Source: Mycobacterium paraterrae (GTDB taxonomy: Bacteria; Actinomycetota; Actinomycetes; Mycobacteriales; Mycobacteriaceae). From it: a DNA stretch of 64,000 nucleotides. The stretch covers positions 3,720,001 to 3,784,000 of the forward strand of contig NZ_CP092488.2 in the NCBI RefSeq assembly GCF_022430545.2, in the 5' to 3' direction. Below are positions 40,421-48,886 of the stretch, in pieces. Positions within the stretch are counted from its first letter, which is position 1. Every line of letters starts with the position of its first letter. A program made the position numbers and the translations under genes. The notes beneath the pieces were generated by a model that was not told where the DNA came from, did no database searches, and saw nothing but the letters and a program-made list of their open reading frames with translations.

Positions 40421-40443
40421 CTTCATCCTCCAAGCCGGCTGAT

Positions 40444-40944
40444 CTAGCCGGCTGACGGTGCGGTCGAGCCGCCCACCGGCATCGCCGGGATCCCCAGCTT
40501 GCGGTGATCCCACGAGCGCGTTCGCTGGGCGGCGATACGGACCGCGACCCGCTTGTTCATCATCATGTCCACAGCAGGCTTCATGTCGTCGCTGTACGGA
40601 CCGGTGTAGCGCTCCCACACGCTGACGCCGACACGGAAGATCGCGTCCGGCTCGTCGACGATCTCGGCGAAGCCTTCGAATGAGACCCCGCGCAGGGTGT
40701 CGTAGGTGTCACCGTCCTCGATCATGAAGCTCACCCGTGGATCGCGCTTCAGGTTGACGGCCTTCTGCGACTTGGCTTTGGTCTCCAACCAGATCTCACC
40801 GTCGACCACGCCGTACCACATCGCGGTCAGGTGCGGATGTCCGTCGGGCCCGATGGTGGCCAGGGTGCCCGTACGGCTGTTGTTGACGAAATCGGCGATC
40901 TCCGACTCGGACATGACGATCTGCGCGCGCTGGTTGGTTCCCAT
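40444..40944 (-). CDS. F420-binding FDOR-B family reductase (Rv2991-like)
   Basis: A 166-residue split-barrel protein of the pyridoxamine 5'-phosphate oxidase-like/FDOR-B superfamily. It has GTLATIGPDGHPHLTAMWYG and FMIEDGDTYDTLRGVSFEG, the strands that bind F420 in the FDOR-B group. M. tuberculosis Rv2991 is an F420-dependent relative at the same position. Substrate unknown; family members reduce biliverdin or other enones. fbiD (48047) makes the F420 precursor. Confidence 0.82.
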   Translation of the reverse strand: MGTNQRAQIVMSESEIADFVNNSRTGTLATIGPDGHPHLTAMWYGVVDGEIWLETKAKSQKAVNLKRDPRVSFMIEDGDTYDTLRGVSFEGFAEIVDEPDAIFRVGVSVWERYTGPYSDDMKPAVDMMMNKRVAVRIAAQRTRSWDHRKLGIPAMPVGGSTAPSAG

Positions 40945-40981
40945 CGCGACAGTGTCTCAGGTCACGCGCCGGGCCTTAACG

Positions 40982-41059
40982 CGAGTGTGCGATGCCGGTT
41001 TCGAGTGTGTACGAGCGGCGCGGTCACCGCGGCGTGTCGTCGCCGTGAACGCACACTCG
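40982..41059. repeat. 78-bp palindromic element bounded by CGAGTGTG / CACACTCG
   Basis: CGAGTGTGCG (40982-40991) pairs with CGCACACTCG (41050-41059). A second CGAGTGTG lies inside at 41002, and the middle contains G+C-rich inner repeats. Similar ends flank 34628-34683 and 51117-51193. Confidence 0.5.
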
Positions 41060-41082
41060 GTGCCGCACCGCAGAGGAGCGCG

Positions 41083-41784
41083 TCACAGCCGCCTCGTCAA
41101 CGCGTCGGCGGCTGCGAGAAGATCGGCGGCCCAACGCGCGCCCGGTCGGCGCCCCATGCGGTCGATGGGTCCCGACACTGAGATGGCGGCGACCACAGAA
41201 CCGTGCGCGTCACGCACCGGCGCTGACACGCTCGCCACCCCGGGTTCACGTTCGGCGGCGCTTTGCGCCCAACCACGCCGCCGTACTTCGGCCAGCGTGC
41301 GATCGCTGAACTTCGCATCGGGCAACACTGCCGCCCGGGTGGCGTCGTCACTGAAGGCCAACAGCACCTTGGCTCCGGAGCCGGCCGTCATCGGCAGGCG
41401 CGCGCCGACCAGGACGGTATCGCGAAGACCCGCAGGCGGTTCCACCGCCGCAATGCACACCCGCGAGGTGCCTTCGCGGCGATACAGCTGCACGCTCTCG
41501 CCGGTGATCTCACGCAATCGCGGCAACACCGCGGCGCTCGCCGCCAGCAGGGGGTCGCTGACCCGAGCCGCGAGTTCGTTCACCGCAGGACCTAGTCGCC
41601 AGCGCCCCTCGCCGTCACGCGCCAGCAAGCGGTGAACCTCCAGGCCCGCGGCCAACCTATGCGCGGTCGCCCTGGGCAGTCCGGTCCGCTCGCACAATTC
41701 GGCCAGACCGCAGGGCGATTCGGCGATGGTCTGCAGTACCCCCACGGCTTTGTCGAGCACCCCAATGCCGCTATCCTGTCTCAC
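41083..41784 (-). CDS. IclR-family regulator of leuCD
   Basis: A 233-residue IclR-type protein. Helix-turn-helix CGLAELCERTGLPRATAHRLAAGL in the N-terminal part, and the ligand-binding GAF-like domain (SVQLYRREGTSRVCIAA, then SGPIDRMG). It is divergent from leuC with a 51-bp gap, as in Rv2989 and streptomycete NdgR / corynebacterial LtbR, which repress leuCD. Start GTG 41784, 6 nt after TAGTAT. Confidence 0.88.
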   Translation of the reverse strand: MRQDSGIGVLDKAVGVLQTIAESPCGLAELCERTGLPRATAHRLAAGLEVHRLLARDGEGRWRLGPAVNELAARVSDPLLAASAAVLPRLREITGESVQLYRREGTSRVCIAAVEPPAGLRDTVLVGARLPMTAGSGAKVLLAFSDDATRAAVLPDAKFSDRTLAEVRRRGWAQSAAEREPGVASVSAPVRDAHGSVVAAISVSGPIDRMGRRPGARWAADLLAAADALTRRL

Positions 41785-41790
41785 AGACAG

Positions 41791-41814
41791 ATACTAACGT
41801 CTCGCATAGTGAGA
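41791..41814. promoter_or_regulatory. IclR -10 box and TCTC...GAGA inverted repeat between iclR and leuC
   Basis: ATACTA (41791-41796) is the minus-strand -10 box TAGTAT, 6 nt before the IclR start. TCTC-GCATAGT-GAGA (41800-41814) is a short inverted repeat centred in the gap and could be the IclR operator. Confidence 0.4.
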
Positions 41815-41835
41815 TCAACGAATTGGGATGAGCTC

Positions 41836-43272
41836 GTGACGAAAACTTCGGCCCCGGGGTCTGCCGGGCGGCCGCGCACGCTGGCGGAGAAGGTTTGGGA
41901 TGACCATGTGGTGGCATCGGGAGGTGGCACCGAGCCCGACCTGATCTACATCGATCTGCATCTGGTGCACGAGGTGACCAGTCCGCAAGCCTTCGACGGA
42001 CTGCGCCTCGAGGGTCGACCGGTCCACCGCCCAGACCTGACATTGGCCACCGAGGATCACAATGTGCCGACGATCGACATCGACAAGCCGATCGCCGATC
42101 CCGTCTCCCGCAATCAGGTGGAGACGCTTCGCCGGAACTGTGCGGAATTCGGGATTCGGCTCTACCCGATGGGAAATATCGAGCAGGGCATCGTCCACGT
42201 CGTCGGCCCGCAACTGGGGCTGACCCAGCCGGGCATGACCGTCGTGTGCGGCGACAGTCACACCTCGACGCACGGCGCGTTCGGCGCAATTGCAATGGGC
42301 ATCGGCACATCCGAGGTCGAGCACGTGCTGGCGACGCAGACGCTTCCGCTGCGGCCGTTCAAGACGATGGCCGTCAACGTTGACGGACAACTGCCGGCCG
42401 GCGTGACCGCCAAGGACATCATTCTGGCGGTGATCGCCAAGATCGGCACTGGTGGCGGACAAGGCCACGTCATCGAATACCGCGGCAGCGCCATCGAATC
42501 CCTGTCCATGGAAGCCCGGATGACGATCTGCAACATGAGCATCGAAGCCGGGGCCAGGGCGGGAATGGTGGCACCGGATGCCACTACCTACGAATTCCTG
42601 CGCGGTCGCCCGCACGCTCCGACCGGTGCGCAGTGGGATGCGGCGCAGGCATATTGGGATCAGCTGCGCACCGACGAGGGCGCCGAATTCGACACCGAGG
42701 TCTACCTGGATGCCGCGTCGTTGACGCCGTTTGTGACGTGGGGCACCAATCCAGGTCAGGGTGTTCCGCTGGGAGCCAGCGTGCCGGACCCCGAGCTGAT
42801 GACCGATGACCACGAGCGTCAGGCGGCCGAGAAAGCGCTGGCGTACATGGACCTTCGGCCTGGGATGCCGATGCGTGAGATCGCGGTCGACACCGTGTTC
42901 GTCGGATCGTGCACCAACGGCCGGATCGAGGATCTACGCGCGGTCGCCGACATCTTGCGGGACCGGAAAGTGGCCGACGGCCTTCGCATGCTGATCGTGC
43001 CCGGCTCGATGCGGGTGCGCGCAGAGGCCGAAAGTGAAGGCCTGGACCAGATCTTCACCGCCGCGGGTGCCGAGTGGCGCCAGGCCGGCTGCTCGATGTG
43101 TCTGGGTATGAACCCTGACCAGCTGGCCCCTGGCGAGCGCTGCGCCGCCACATCGAACCGGAATTTCGAAGGCCGCCAGGGCAAGGGCAGCCGTACGCAT
43201 CTGGTGTCACCGGCGGTTGCCGCTGCCACCGCGGTCCGCGGAACGCTTTCCGCGCCGGCCGACCTGAATTGA
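41836..43272 (+). CDS. leuC: 3-isopropylmalate dehydratase large subunit
   Basis: A 478-residue aconitase-fold [4Fe-4S] enzyme of leucine biosynthesis. Fe-S ligand Cys are in VFVGSCTNGRIED and the C-terminal CSMCLGMNPD; the substrate segment HTSTHGAFG is present. GTG 41836 is chosen by comparison with LeuC starts (RPRTLAEKVWDDH) rather than the longer frame, which overlaps the IclR gene. leuD follows after 17 bp. Confidence 0.96.
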   Translation: MTKTSAPGSAGRPRTLAEKVWDDHVVASGGGTEPDLIYIDLHLVHEVTSPQAFDGLRLEGRPVHRPDLTLATEDHNVPTIDIDKPIADPVSRNQVETLRRNCAEFGIRLYPMGNIEQGIVHVVGPQLGLTQPGMTVVCGDSHTSTHGAFGAIAMGIGTSEVEHVLATQTLPLRPFKTMAVNVDGQLPAGVTAKDIILAVIAKIGTGGGQGHVIEYRGSAIESLSMEARMTICNMSIEAGARAGMVAPDATTYEFLRGRPHAPTGAQWDAAQAYWDQLRTDEGAEFDTEVYLDAASLTPFVTWGTNPGQGVPLGASVPDPELMTDDHERQAAEKALAYMDLRPGMPMREIAVDTVFVGSCTNGRIEDLRAVADILRDRKVADGLRMLIVPGSMRVRAEAESEGLDQIFTAAGAEWRQAGCSMCLGMNPDQLAPGERCAATSNRNFEGRQGKGSRTHLVSPAVAAATAVRGTLSAPADLN

Positions 43273-43289
43273 CGACAGGGATAACCACA

Positions 43290-43886
43290 ATGGACGCATT
43301 TCACACCCACACCGGGATCGGAGTGCCGTTGCGACGCTCCAATGTCGACACGGACCAGATCATTCCGGCGGTCTATCTGAAGCGAGTCACCCGAACGGGT
43401 TTCGTCGACGGATTGTTCGCGGCTTGGCGCAACGATCCTTCTTTCATCTTGAATCTCAGCCCATTTGACAGGGGTTCAGTACTGGTTGCCGGGCCCGATT
43501 TCGGCACCGGCTCCTCACGCGAGCACGCGGTGTGGGCGCTTATGGACTACGGCTTTCGGGTAGTGATCTCGTCGCGCTTCGGTGACATTTTTCGGGGCAA
43601 TGCGGGGAAGGCCGGTCTGTTAGCGGCCGAAGTTGCTCAAGATGATGTGGAACTCCTTTGGAAGCTCATCGAGAGCAGCCCCGGGTTGGAAATCACTGTA
43701 AATCTTCAAGATCGGAATGTGTCGGCGGGAACGGTGGTGGTGCCGTTCAAGATTGACGATTACACCGCCTGGCGTCTGCTTGAAGGACTCGACGACATAG
43801 CCCTTACGCTGCGTAAACGCGATCAGATCGAAGCTTACGAGGCGGCCCGCCCGGACTGGAAGCCGAAGACTTTGCCCGCTTCTTAA
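43290..43886 (+). CDS. leuD: 3-isopropylmalate dehydratase small subunit
   Basis: A 198-residue LeuD (swivelling domain). It opens MDAFHTHTGIGVPLRRSNVD, has DTDQIIPAVYLKRV and GPDFGTGSSREHAVWAL with the substrate-binding GxGSSREH. ATG 43290 is the family start; the frame continues 21 nt upstream. Confidence 0.96.
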   Translation: MDAFHTHTGIGVPLRRSNVDTDQIIPAVYLKRVTRTGFVDGLFAAWRNDPSFILNLSPFDRGSVLVAGPDFGTGSSREHAVWALMDYGFRVVISSRFGDIFRGNAGKAGLLAAEVAQDDVELLWKLIESSPGLEITVNLQDRNVSAGTVVVPFKIDDYTAWRLLEGLDDIALTLRKRDQIEAYEAARPDWKPKTLPAS

Positions 43887-44009
43887 CGGCTCGATCGAGG
43901 CCGAATTCACGGCGCCCCAGGGGCGTATTTGACCACCGCGCCACCTCCCAAGGGGGGCAAGCGGATTCCCAAAAAATTCGCCGTGAGCCATTGAAATTGC
44001 GCGTGGCTC

Positions 44010-44039
44010 TTGGAAATCAGGCACCTGAGGGTTTACCGT
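44010..44039 (+). promoter_or_regulatory. hupB promoter
   Basis: -35 TTGGAA (44010-44015), 18-bp spacer, -10 TACCGT (44034-44039). The predicted start is near 44046, giving a leader of about 40 nt. Confidence 0.5.
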
Positions 44040-44044
44040 GTTTG

Positions 44045-44070
44045 CTAGTCGGCCCAAAGAGGGCCACTAG
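44045..44070 (+). other. 5'-UTR hairpin before hupB
   Basis: CTAGT-c-GGCCC pairs with GGGCC-ACTAG around an AAAGA loop (44045-44070), with one bulged C, ending 3 nt before the SD GGAGGA (44074-44080). It starts at the predicted transcription start. Confidence 0.55.
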
Positions 44071-44085
44071 CTTCGGAGGATATGG

Positions 44086-44715
44086 ATGGTCAACAAGGCA
44101 GAGCTCATCGATACACTCACTGAGAAATTGGGCACTGACCGTAGGCATGCAACCGCGGCCGTCGAGAATTTCGTCGACACAGTCGTGCGCGCGGTGCAAA
44201 AGGGCGAGAGCGTCACGATCACCGGATTCGGTGTGTTCGAGCAGCGCCGCCGTGCCGCTCGAGTGGCCCGCAACCCCCGCACCGGTGAGACCGTGAAGGT
44301 CAAGCCGACCTCGGTTCCGGCCTTCCGGCCCGGTGCTCAGTTCAAAGCCGTTGTCTCTGGCGCACAAAAACTCCCATCGGATGGACCGGCAGTGAAGAGA
44401 GGCGTCGTGGCAACTGGAGCAAAGAAGGCGGCGAAGAAGGCCCCGGCCAAGAAGACGGCCGCCGCCAAGAAGACCGCTGCGAAGAAGGCTCCGGCCAAGA
44501 AGGCGGCGGTGAAGAAGGCTGCTCCGGCCAAGAAGGTCGCGGCGAAGAAGGCTCCGGCCAAGAAGACGGTCGCCGCCAAGAAGACCGCTGCGAAGAAGGC
44601 TCCGGCCAAGAAGGCAGTGACCAAGCGGACCACGACCGCCGCCAAGAAGGCGCCGGCCAAAAAGGCCAGCAAGGCTCCGGCCAAGAAGGCCACAGCACGC
44701 CGCGGTCGTCGCTAG
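44086..44715 (+). CDS. hupB: Histone-like DNA-binding protein HupB (HU-like, Lys-rich tail)
   Basis: A 209-residue mycobacterial HU homologue. Residues 1-95 are a full HU domain: VNKAELIDTLTEKLG, GFGVFEQRRRAARVARNP (DNA-binding beta arm) and FRPGAQFKAVV. The rest is a long Lys/Ala/Pro tail of KKAPAKK- and KKTAAKK-type repeats, which compacts DNA. The tail contains a 44-bp exact direct repeat 111 bp apart. ATG 44086 follows GGAGGA. HupB also binds iron and is linked to siderophore genes in M. tuberculosis. Confidence 0.96.
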   Translation: MVNKAELIDTLTEKLGTDRRHATAAVENFVDTVVRAVQKGESVTITGFGVFEQRRRAARVARNPRTGETVKVKPTSVPAFRPGAQFKAVVSGAQKLPSDGPAVKRGVVATGAKKAAKKAPAKKTAAAKKTAAKKAPAKKAAVKKAAPAKKVAAKKAPAKKTVAAKKTAAKKAPAKKAVTKRTTTAAKKAPAKKASKAPAKKATARRGRR

Positions 44716-44729
44716 GCACTCACCGCATC

Positions 44730-44787
44730 ACACGTAAATTCGCCGCGGAGCGGGCTCCAACGAGCCGTCCGCGGCGAATTTACGTGT
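44730..44787. terminator. 20-bp-arm palindrome between hupB and mutT1
   Basis: Arms ACACGTAAATTCGCCGCGGA (44730-44749) and its exact complement (44768-44787), plus an inner GGCTC-CAAC-GAGCC hairpin. It lies 15 bp after the hupB stop and touches the mutT1 stop, so it may terminate both convergent genes. No long T run. Confidence 0.6.
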
Positions 44788-45719
44788 CAGGATAGGGTGT
44801 TCGAGGCGAGAGCGCTGCCGATGTGATCGGCGGCGATCAGTCGCCCGTCTACCAACGACAGCACCCAGGTACTGCCCTTGCGGTTGCGCGACTTGTCCGG
44901 CCGTACGCCGTCACGCTCACACCACCATGCGATCAGGTCTGGGATCACCTTGCCTTGCGTGCAAATCACCGGTGTCCGGTGTGATTCGGCGATCTGCAAC
45001 ACACGGCGTCGACCGCGTTTGGGATTGTCGGCGTAGGCCTCTTCGGTCAGGCTCGGCTCGTTGTTGATGGTGACGCCCAACTCCTCGGCCAGCGGCTCCA
45101 CCGTCTGGTGGCAGCGCACCCGGTCGGCGGAGTAGACGTCGGTGGGACCGAAGGCGGACAGCTGCGCGACAAGTGCCTCGGCCTGCGCGCGGCCCTTCTT
45201 GTCCAGTGGCCGTAGCTTGTCGTCGCCGGAAAAACGCGACTTACTGCCCGCGGTGGCGTGCCGCACGATCAAGACCGACTTCGTGTCTGCAGGATATTTG
45301 GCCCACCGCCGCAATACCTTTCGGTCGTATGGATACGACACCTTCTTGATCGCGGCGGCGGCCGACAGCCAGATCAGATCGTCCACCTCGTTATTGGGGG
45401 CAAAGCTGCCGCCGATACTGCGAGCCGACCAGTACTGCACCCTTTTCGTGCGCGGCTCAATCGGATAACTCACCGTCGCAATCCGCCGGCCGAGCTCAAC
45501 CCGATGACCCGTCTCTTCGAAGACTTCGCGAACGGCCGTCACCGGTTCGGTCTCACCGGGATCGACTTTCCCTTTGGGCAGGGACCAGTCGTCGTACCGC
45601 GGACGGTGGATCACCGCAACTTCCTCGCCGGACTCGCGATGACCGGGGCGCCAGAGCACGCCGCCCGCAGCGAGAACGATCTTGCCCGCCGAGCGACTCG
45701 ACGAGGTTTGTGTCGACAC
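44787..45719 (-). CDS. mutT1: Nudix hydrolase / histidine phosphatase fusion (MutT1)
   Basis: A 310-residue two-domain protein. N-terminal Nudix domain: GKVDPGETEPVTAVREVFEETG is the Nudix box around residues 50-71. C-terminal histidine phosphatase (RHG) domain: VLIVRHATAGSK with catalytic His, and the distal His in VICTQGKV region. In M. tuberculosis MutT1 this pairing sanitises 8-oxo-GTP and related nucleotides. Convergent with hupB. Confidence 0.93.
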   Translation of the reverse strand: MSTQTSSSRSAGKIVLAAGGVLWRPGHRESGEEVAVIHRPRYDDWSLPKGKVDPGETEPVTAVREVFEETGHRVELGRRIATVSYPIEPRTKRVQYWSARSIGGSFAPNNEVDDLIWLSAAAAIKKVSYPYDRKVLRRWAKYPADTKSVLIVRHATAGSKSRFSGDDKLRPLDKKGRAQAEALVAQLSAFGPTDVYSADRVRCHQTVEPLAEELGVTINNEPSLTEEAYADNPKRGRRRVLQIAESHRTPVICTQGKVIPDLIAWWCERDGVRPDKSRNRKGSTWVLSLVDGRLIAADHIGSALASNTLS

Positions 45720-45787
45720 CTGAACTCCTGCAGGTCAATTCGAGCCCCGGGTGGCCCGCGGCCAGAAGCTTAGCGGCTGCGCAGCAG

Positions 45788-47974
45788 TTAGCTGCTGCGG
45801 TGCTTGTCCATCAGCGCCACCTGGTGGTCGCGGACCGACTGGCCGGCCTGCGGCATGGCCTTCCAATGGCCATCGGGTCCCAATTCCCAGCAACGGGTCG
45901 CCGGGTCCAGTGCTGAATCGAGGATGTCGTTCAGTTGAGCAGTCAGGCGGGGATCCTTGACTTGCACCAACACCTCGACCCGGCGATCGAGGTTGCGGTG
46001 CATCATGTCAGCGCTGCCGATCCAGAACTCGTTGATCGCGCGGAAATTGAAGATCCGGGAATGCTCCAGATACCGACCCAGGATCGAGCGCACAGCGATG
46101 TTCTCGGAAAAGCCCGGCACCCCTGGCCGCAACGCGCAGATGCCGCGCACCACCACGTCGACGTGAACGCCGGCCTGAGACGCCCGGTAGAGCGCGTCGA
46201 TGACTTGCTCGTCGACGAGGGAGTTCATCTTCAGCCGGATGTGTCCGTTACCGCTTTTTTCATGCGCGGCGATCTCTTGGTTGACGCGTTCGATAATTCC
46301 GTTGCGAATACCGTGGGGCGCGACCAGAAGATTGCGGTACGAGACTTTTCGGGAGTACCCGGTCAACGTGTTGAACAGATCGGTCAGATCGGCGCCGATG
46401 TCTGAGTCAGCGGTCAGCAAGCCGAGATCTTCGTACAGCCGGGCCGTTTTGCTGTTGTAGTTTCCGGTGCCGATGTGGCAATACCGCCGGATCGTCGAGC
46501 CTTCCCGGCGCACGACCAGACAGGTCTTGCAATGCGTTTTCAAACCGACCAGCCCGTAGGCGACGTGAACCCCGGCCTGCTCCAACGCGCGCGCCCACTT
46601 GATGTTGGCCTGCTCGTCGAACCGGGCCTTGATCTCGACCAGGGCCACGACTTGTTTTCCGGCACCGGCCGCTTCGATCAGCGCGCGCACGATCGGTGAG
46701 TCGCCCGAGGTGCGGTACAGCGTCTGCTTGATCGCAAGCACGTTGGGATCCGCGGCGGCCAACTCGATGAAACGCTGCGTGCTCGTCGAAAACGAGTCGT
46801 ACGGGTGGTGCACCAGCACGTCGCCTTCGCGCAATGTCGCGAAGATGCTCTTCGGTGTTTCCCGATCGGCGAATGCCGGATGAGTCGCAGGGACAAAAGC
46901 TCCATCCTTCAACGCCGGACGGTCGACGCCGTAGATCTGCCACAGTGACGAAAGATCGAGCAGCCCAGGCACCTGAATCACGTCGCCGGGGTTCACGTCG
47001 AGTTCGCGCAACAACAACTCGAGCATGTGGTCAGTCATGTCGTCGGCGACTTCGAGGCGCACCGGCGACCCGAATCTGCGTCGCGCCAGTTCGCGTTCCA
47101 GCGCCTGCAACAGGTCTTCGTCGCGATCTTCGTCGACCTCGTAGTCGGCATTGCGGGTCACCCGGAACGCATGGTGCTCAACGATTTCCATGCCGGGGAA
47201 CAATGCCGGGAGGTAAGCCGCGATCAGTTCTTCCATCGGAAGGAAGCGGACCTCTTTCGGGCCGCTCGAATCCTCGGATCCGGCCCGTTCGTCGAGTTCG
47301 ACGAAACGATCGACGTTGTCGGGCACCTTGACTCGGGCGAAATGCTGACCGCCGTCGTCGGGCCGCTTGACGGTGACGGCGAGGTTCAGCGACAGGCCAC
47401 TGACGAACGGGAAGGGGTGGGCGGGGTCGACCGCTAGGGGAGTGAGGACCGGGAAGACCTGGTCGGTGAAGTAGGTCGACAGCCGGTCGCGTTCGGGCTG
47501 GTCGAGATCGGCCCAGGTGACGATCCGAATGCCTTCGGCAGCCAGAGCCGGCTCGACCGAATTCAGGAAGACTTCGGCGTGGCGCGTCGCGATTCGCTGG
47601 GTCTGTTCGCCGATGCGGCGAAGTTGCTCGCGCGGAGTGAGTCCGTCGGCAGAGCGCACCGAGAGTCCCATCTCGTCGCGGCGCTTGAGGCCGGCGACAC
47701 GGACCATGTAGAACTCGTCGAGGTTAGACGCGAAGATTGCCAAGAATTTCGCGCGCTCCAGCAGGGGCAGCGACGTGTCCTCGGCCAGCGCGAGAACCCG
47801 GGCGTTGAAGTCCAACCAGCTCAATTCACGGTTGAGGTAGCGGTCTTCGGGAAGTGCGTTCTCGACCGCGGCAGCCGTGGTGGCGGGCGGCGCTCCCGGC
47901 GCGGAGTCGGCGGCAGGCCATTCGGCGGCGACGGGGGTGCCGTGGGTCTCGATGTCAGTCACCCTTGCGATCAT
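45788..47974 (-). CDS. ppk: Polyphosphate kinase 1
   Basis: A 728-residue PPK1 that makes polyphosphate from ATP. Family segments: YLNRELSWLDFNARVLALA, SNLDEFYMVRVAGLKRR, the HKD-like VLAIKQTLYRTS, and GTGNYNSKTARLYEDLG with the phosphorylated His in the RRYCHIGTGN segment. ATG 47974 (MIARVTDIETHG) was used; the frame is open further upstream. The mycobacterial family N-terminus (NDRKVT-like) appears in another frame next to an extra G, so the first residues are uncertain. Confidence 0.93.
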   Translation of the reverse strand: MIARVTDIETHGTPVAAEWPAADSAPGAPPATTAAAVENALPEDRYLNRELSWLDFNARVLALAEDTSLPLLERAKFLAIFASNLDEFYMVRVAGLKRRDEMGLSVRSADGLTPREQLRRIGEQTQRIATRHAEVFLNSVEPALAAEGIRIVTWADLDQPERDRLSTYFTDQVFPVLTPLAVDPAHPFPFVSGLSLNLAVTVKRPDDGGQHFARVKVPDNVDRFVELDERAGSEDSSGPKEVRFLPMEELIAAYLPALFPGMEIVEHHAFRVTRNADYEVDEDRDEDLLQALERELARRRFGSPVRLEVADDMTDHMLELLLRELDVNPGDVIQVPGLLDLSSLWQIYGVDRPALKDGAFVPATHPAFADRETPKSIFATLREGDVLVHHPYDSFSTSTQRFIELAAADPNVLAIKQTLYRTSGDSPIVRALIEAAGAGKQVVALVEIKARFDEQANIKWARALEQAGVHVAYGLVGLKTHCKTCLVVRREGSTIRRYCHIGTGNYNSKTARLYEDLGLLTADSDIGADLTDLFNTLTGYSRKVSYRNLLVAPHGIRNGIIERVNQEIAAHEKSGNGHIRLKMNSLVDEQVIDALYRASQAGVHVDVVVRGICALRPGVPGFSENIAVRSILGRYLEHSRIFNFRAINEFWIGSADMMHRNLDRRVEVLVQVKDPRLTAQLNDILDSALDPATRCWELGPDGHWKAMPQAGQSVRDHQVALMDKHRSS

Positions 47975-48046
47975 TCCCCATGGGTGGGTGATGCTGCCAC
48001 CGACTCGGAGCGGGACATTTGCCGTTGAGCCACCGTTCACCCGTCG

Positions 48047-48706
48047 TTACCCGGCCTGGTGAGAGAGCCCTTCGATCGCACTGTGCGTCGCCGGTCCCAG
48101 CCCAAGTCGCCGTGCGACCGCCAGATCGTCGGGGGTGTCGATGTCGCAGCGCAGTCCCGGCCATCCGCCGGTGAGTTCGACAGCGCCCGAAAGCTTATGT
48201 CGCTCAAACGAATTGAGGCCGAACCGAGGGTCGAGCGGAGATCCGAAGGCGAATAGCGCCGCGGTCCCGGTGCCGAGCCGATCTGCCACGAAACTACGCC
48301 GGTGCGCTCGTGCCGCGGCAATCGCTTCGGCCAGCTCCTGCGTTTGCAGTGAAGGCAAATCGCCCTGCAGGACAACAACATTCGCGACGGACTCGGAAAC
48401 CACCCGTTCGGCGGCCGTGATCGCATTGTTCAACGGATCCAGGTGACCGACTGGCGTCGGGTCGGCGATCACCGCGGCCCCGAGCTCGACCGCCGCCGCG
48501 GCCGCGACGTCGTCGGGCGTCACGACGGTGATCGAGTGCACCGCACTCACCCTCGCTGCCGCAGTGAGCGTGTCGACCAGCATTCCGAGCACGATGTCTT
48601 GTCGGACCGGCGCAGGGAACATCGAAGCGAGCCTGGTCTTGGCGGCAGCCAGCCGCTTGACGGCCACGATCACGCCGACGTCTCCGTCGGATCGGCTGGG
48701 GCTCAC
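48047..48706 (-). CDS. fbiD: Phosphoenolpyruvate guanylyltransferase FbiD
   Basis: A 219-residue nucleotidyltransferase (CofC-like) of coenzyme F420 synthesis; it forms enolpyruvyl-diphospho-5'-guanosine. GVIVAVKRLAAAKTRLA is the N-terminal sugar-nucleotide-like signature, and QGDLPSLQ has the metal-binding Asp. It equals Rv2983 in size and place. GTG 48706 was chosen; the longer frame upstream is antisense to gpsA. Confidence 0.9.
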   Translation of the reverse strand: MSPSRSDGDVGVIVAVKRLAAAKTRLASMFPAPVRQDIVLGMLVDTLTAAARVSAVHSITVVTPDDVAAAAAVELGAAVIADPTPVGHLDPLNNAITAAERVVSESVANVVVLQGDLPSLQTQELAEAIAAARAHRRSFVADRLGTGTAALFAFGSPLDPRFGLNSFERHKLSGAVELTGGWPGLRCDIDTPDDLAVARRLGLGPATHSAIEGLSHQAG

Positions 48707-48750
48707 CGCACCATCCTGCCAGGATCCGTCGTCGGACGGTCGCGGCGCTC

Positions 48751-48838
48751 GCCGTGCCGGCCTGCATCGTCGCTGGGCTGGAGTTGGACTGCCCGCCTCC
48801 TCAGGCCGTGCCGGCCTGCATCGTCGCTGGGCTACGGT
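48751..48838 (+). repeat. 29-bp direct repeat (two copies) with -10-like ends, before gpsA
   Basis: A 29-bp sequence occurs exactly at 48751-48779 and 48805-48833; both end in GGGCT. The second runs into TACGGT (48833-48838), a -10 box for gpsA. A third, partial relative lies at 53764-53792 and a shorter form before gatC. Confidence 0.6.
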
Positions 48839-48886
48839 GAAGCGCCGGGAGTTAGAGCAGACTGACAAGACGGGACCAGCGCACAC

